Below are positions 14,364 to 16,083 of a stretch of 16,083 nucleotides of DNA, piece by piece; position 1 is the stretch's first letter, and each line of letters opens with the position of its first letter. The stretch comes from JAVMKJ01 sp031732875. GTDB taxonomy: Bacteria > Pseudomonadota > Gammaproteobacteria > Competibacterales > Competibacteraceae. Location: assembly GCA_031732875.1 (NCBI GenBank), contig JAVMKL010000257.1, forward strand, positions 1 through 16,083. The letters run 5' to 3'. The notes beneath the pieces are model-generated. The model saw nothing but the letters and a program-made list of their open reading frames with translations. It had not been told where the DNA came from and did not search any database. The translations under genes and the position numbers were made by a program.

Positions 14364-14906
14364 TCAGGAAATGTCCAGTAGGGTCGTGCCGTAAAGTAAT
14401 AATTGTAGCGACAACCAGGCGTAACCCGCCGCCAGCAGATCGTCGAACATGATCCCGAACCCTCTACCGATCCGCTGATCCGCCCACCGGATTGGCCAGG
14501 GTTTGAGAATGTCGAACAGTCGGAACAGACCGAAACCGACCACGATCCACGGCCAGCCCGGCGGCGCGGCGATCATGGTGACGAAATAGCCGATCACTTC
14601 ATCCCAGACGATGGCGGGATGGTCGTGGACGCCGAGATCGCGGGCGGCCCGGTCGCAAACCCACACGCCCAGCGCGAAACCGGCTGCGGTCAGCAGCAGG
14701 TAAATCCACAGCGGCAGCGGCTGCATCAGCAGATAGAGCGGAATCGCCGCCAGCGTGCCGAAGGTGCCAGGCGCCTTGGGCGCACAGCCGGAACCGAAGC
14801 CGAGGGCGAGGAAATGCACGGGATCGCGGAAAACGCGGGCGCAAGGTTGTTTGGACTCTACCTGCCTGGTAGGAGGAGAAGACAACGAGGAGTTTGGCTG
14901 AGCCAT
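14364..14906 (-). CDS. pgpA: Phosphatidylglycerophosphatase A
   Basis: This 180-residue inner-membrane enzyme removes the phosphate from phosphatidylglycerophosphate to give phosphatidylglycerol. Family signatures are GFGSGCAPKAPGTFGTLAAIPL (37-58), GVHDHPAIVWDEVIGYFVTM (92-111), FRLFDILKPWPIRWADQ (128-144) and GFGIMFDDLLAAGY (149-162). Three to four hydrophobic helices span the rest. The start is uncertain. ATG 14906 fits the family length (E. coli about 172) but no good Shine-Dalgarno is seen, and the polar N-terminal 26 residues are unconserved and less GC-rich. The frame is also open to a start at 14969. Neighbouring genes are not phospholipid genes, so it is probably its own unit or joined with metY. 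Confidence 0.88.
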   Translation of the reverse strand: MAQPNSSLSSPPTRQVESKQPCARVFRDPVHFLALGFGSGCAPKAPGTFGTLAAIPLYLLMQPLPLWIYLLLTAAGFALGVWVCDRAARDLGVHDHPAIVWDEVIGYFVTMIAAPPGWPWIVVGFGLFRLFDILKPWPIRWADQRIGRGFGIMFDDLLAAGYAWLSLQLLLYGTTLLDIS

Positions 14907-15111
14907 ATGCGTCGCGCACCCAAATTCCGATAGTGTTCCAGATTCGAGTGGACGCAACCAGTGGAACATGCACCCGATTTATCCGATGAAGGGATGCTGT
15001 CTTGGTGCTTGCAACATTTTCAGGACAGAACGGTTTTTGGGATTTCCGATTGGGAGGTCGATAGGGCTTGGAGCGGCCATGGTTCCGCTCCTGGTAGCCG
15101 GTTTGCTGGTT
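14907..15111. other. Short intergenic region between pgpA and the thioesterase gene
   Basis: These 205 bases show no supported gene. Short + strand frames here lack family likeness and translation signals. A hairpin GGAGCGG (15070-15076) / CCGCTCC (15085-15091) with a CCATGG-containing loop lies just past the thioesterase stop and may mark its transcript end, although no T run follows. The pgpA promoter probably lies here. Confidence 0.45.
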
Positions 15112-15546
15112 TTAGCTTTTCTTCCACAAAATCATCTGTGTGCAGCGAAATAGCGCGATCTTTCGGGTTGTTGCCTCATCGGTGACGACGGCATCCCAGA
15201 CCTGCGTGTTGCGACCGAGATGTTGCGCGGTGGCGATGCAGCCGACGATGCCGCCATCCCTGGCGGTTCCAAGAAAATTGCTTTTCAGTTCGATGGTCGT
15301 GAACGATTCCGCTCCGTCGGGCAAGTGGGCGAAGGTTGCGTAGCCGCAAGCCGTGTCCGCCAGTGCCACCACGCTGGCCGCGTGCAGGAAATCGTTCGGC
15401 GCGATGTGCAGTTTCTTGACTTCCATCCGGCATTTCAACGTATTGTGAGCCAGTTCGACGATCTCGATGCCCAGATAACCGGGCAGATATTCACCGCCAC
15501 GCTCGTTGAGAATTTCGACCGTAACACCGGAACGCAGTCCGCTCAT
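15112..15546 (-). CDS. PaaI/MenI-like hotdog-fold thioesterase
   Basis: This 144-residue single hotdog domain of the acyl-CoA thioesterase family resembles YdiI/MenI and PaaI. The order of segments fits: YLPGYLGIEIVELAHNTLKCRMEV, the helix segment FLHAASVVALADTACGYATF, the ELKSNFLGTARDGGIVG strand pair, and HLGRNTQVWDAVVTDEATTRKIALFRCTQMIL. The usual HGG before the central helix is HAA here, and the likely catalytic acid is the Asp of ALADTA. ATG 15546 has AGGAG eight bases upstream. A TTG 18 bases earlier has no ribosome site. The acyl-CoA substrate cannot be told. It follows the MFS gene by 59 bases on the same strand. Confidence 0.85.
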   Translation of the reverse strand: MSGLRSGVTVEILNERGGEYLPGYLGIEIVELAHNTLKCRMEVKKLHIAPNDFLHAASVVALADTACGYATFAHLPDGAESFTTIELKSNFLGTARDGGIVGCIATAQHLGRNTQVWDAVVTDEATTRKIALFRCTQMILWKKS

Positions 15547-15605
15547 TTCCTGTTCTCCTCTCAATCAAATCGTTTGGGTTCGACTCGACAATCCCGACGA
15601 CAGCG

Positions 15606-16083
15606 TTACGCCGACGCCAGCGATCTGGCGACCGGCGCTTCTCGAATCGGCAAATTCACGATGGCGGCCAGCCCGGCCAAGGTCATATCGGCGTACCACA
15701 TCCAGCCATAGTCGCCGAACCGAGTGATGGCCCAACCGCCCAGATAGGCGCCAAAGAAACCGCCGAGTTGGTGCGAAAGCAAGGTCATGCCGAACAGGGT
15801 TGCCAGATAACGGACTCCGAACAGCTTGCCGACGATGGCGGCGGTCGGCGGCACCGTCGCCAGCCAGGTGAAGCCCAGACCCGCCGCAAACAGGTAGTAG
15901 GTGAGCGGCGTCCTCGGCATCAGCAAGTACCAGGCGATCAGCAAGGCACGCGAGCCGTACATGACCGCCAAGACGTATTTGCTGCGGTATTTGGAGACGC
16001 ACGAGCCCGCATAAAGGCTGCCGAAAACGTTGGCGAGACCGATGATGGCGAGCGACCAACTGGCGACGGAAGGAGGCAAACCG
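15606..16083 (-). CDS. Major facilitator superfamily transporter, C-terminal part (5' end outside window)
   Basis: The visible 158 residues are the C-terminal half of an MFS permease, open through the right edge of the window. Six hydrophobic segments can be followed, from ASWSLAIIGLANVFGSLYAG through YVLAVMYGSRALLIAWYLLM, YYLFAAGLGFTWLATVPPTAAIVGKLFG, LATLFGMTLLSHQLGGFFGAYLGGW and YADMTLAGLAAIVNL. They correspond to TM7-TM12. GSLYAGSCVSKYRSKYVL resembles the repeated loop motif of the family between the first helices of each half. The substrate is unknown; similar proteins include YbfB- and monocarboxylate-type carriers. The stop is TAA, followed by the thioesterase gene. Confidence 0.85.
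   Translation of the reverse strand, partial: GLPPSVASWSLAIIGLANVFGSLYAGSCVSKYRSKYVLAVMYGSRALLIAWYLLMPRTPLTYYLFAAGLGFTWLATVPPTAAIVGKLFGVRYLATLFGMTLLSHQLGGFFGAYLGGWAITRFGDYGWMWYADMTLAGLAAIVNLPIREAPVARSLASA

Noticed and set aside
12902..14452. 516-residue + strand open frame opposite metY
   Set aside because: It is a shadow of metY and the start of the dehydrogenase, with no recognisable domain and His/Gly/Val-rich antisense composition.
14961..15185. Small + strand frames (including a short hydrophobic one) between pgpA and the thioesterase
   Set aside because: There is no ribosome site and no family match, and the frames run into the antisense of the thioesterase gene. The hydrophobic stretch alone is not enough.

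Overview
This is a GC-rich chromosomal stretch from a proteobacterium, most likely a gammaproteobacterium. The gene set supports this: a complete creB-creC-creD locus, an Mla-type lipid-transport operon with a PqiC-like lipoprotein, glutathione-dependent formaldehyde detoxification genes, and PgpA. Genus cannot be assigned from the sequence alone. Nothing here looks like phage, plasmid or CRISPR.

Left part, + strand (1-6550). The window opens on the 3' two thirds of a tRNA-Ala(CGC) with an intrinsic terminator. A 417-base non-coding stretch follows, AT-rich in part. It carries a candidate operator (inverted repeat 418-444) and a CreB-tag-like element just before an alpha/beta hydrolase gene. 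The next gene is a serine hydrolase of the beta-lactamase (class C / 6-aminohexanoate-dimer hydrolase-like) family. It is broken by a 64-bp insertion whose edges are an exact 28-bp direct repeat, and removing one 64-bp unit restores one uninterrupted reading frame. Then come creB (response regulator), creC (sensor kinase) and creD (inner-membrane protein). The gap before creD contains an 11-bp-periodic array resembling an extended CreB 'cre tag'.

Convergence zone (6551-6710). creD and the leftward operons meet over a short region holding a C/G-rich palindromic dispersed-type repeat and a perfect 16-bp hairpin. One arm of that hairpin includes the last codons of the leftward lipoprotein gene.

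Right part, - strand (6711-16083, transcribed right to left). The order of transcription is: 3' part of an MFS transporter (runs off the window), a PaaI/MenI-like thioesterase, pgpA, a MetY-type O-acetylhomoserine sulfhydrylase, class III alcohol dehydrogenase plus S-formylglutathione hydrolase, a membrane-anchored staphylococcal-nuclease-like protein, and a four-gene MCE/Mla lipid transporter (STAS-permease fusion, ATPase, MCE protein, auxiliary lipoprotein). The dehydrogenase and hydrolase together convert formaldehyde to formate. The transporter genes overlap and probably form one inner-membrane/periplasm complex moving phospholipid.

The points most worth following are the repeat-bounded, potentially reversible disruption of the beta-lactamase-family gene, its position beside creBC (a system tied to beta-lactam responses in other bacteria), and the regulatory-looking repeats upstream of the hydrolase and of creD. 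The rest is conventional housekeeping content. I did not find convincing evidence for a wholly new multi-gene system.
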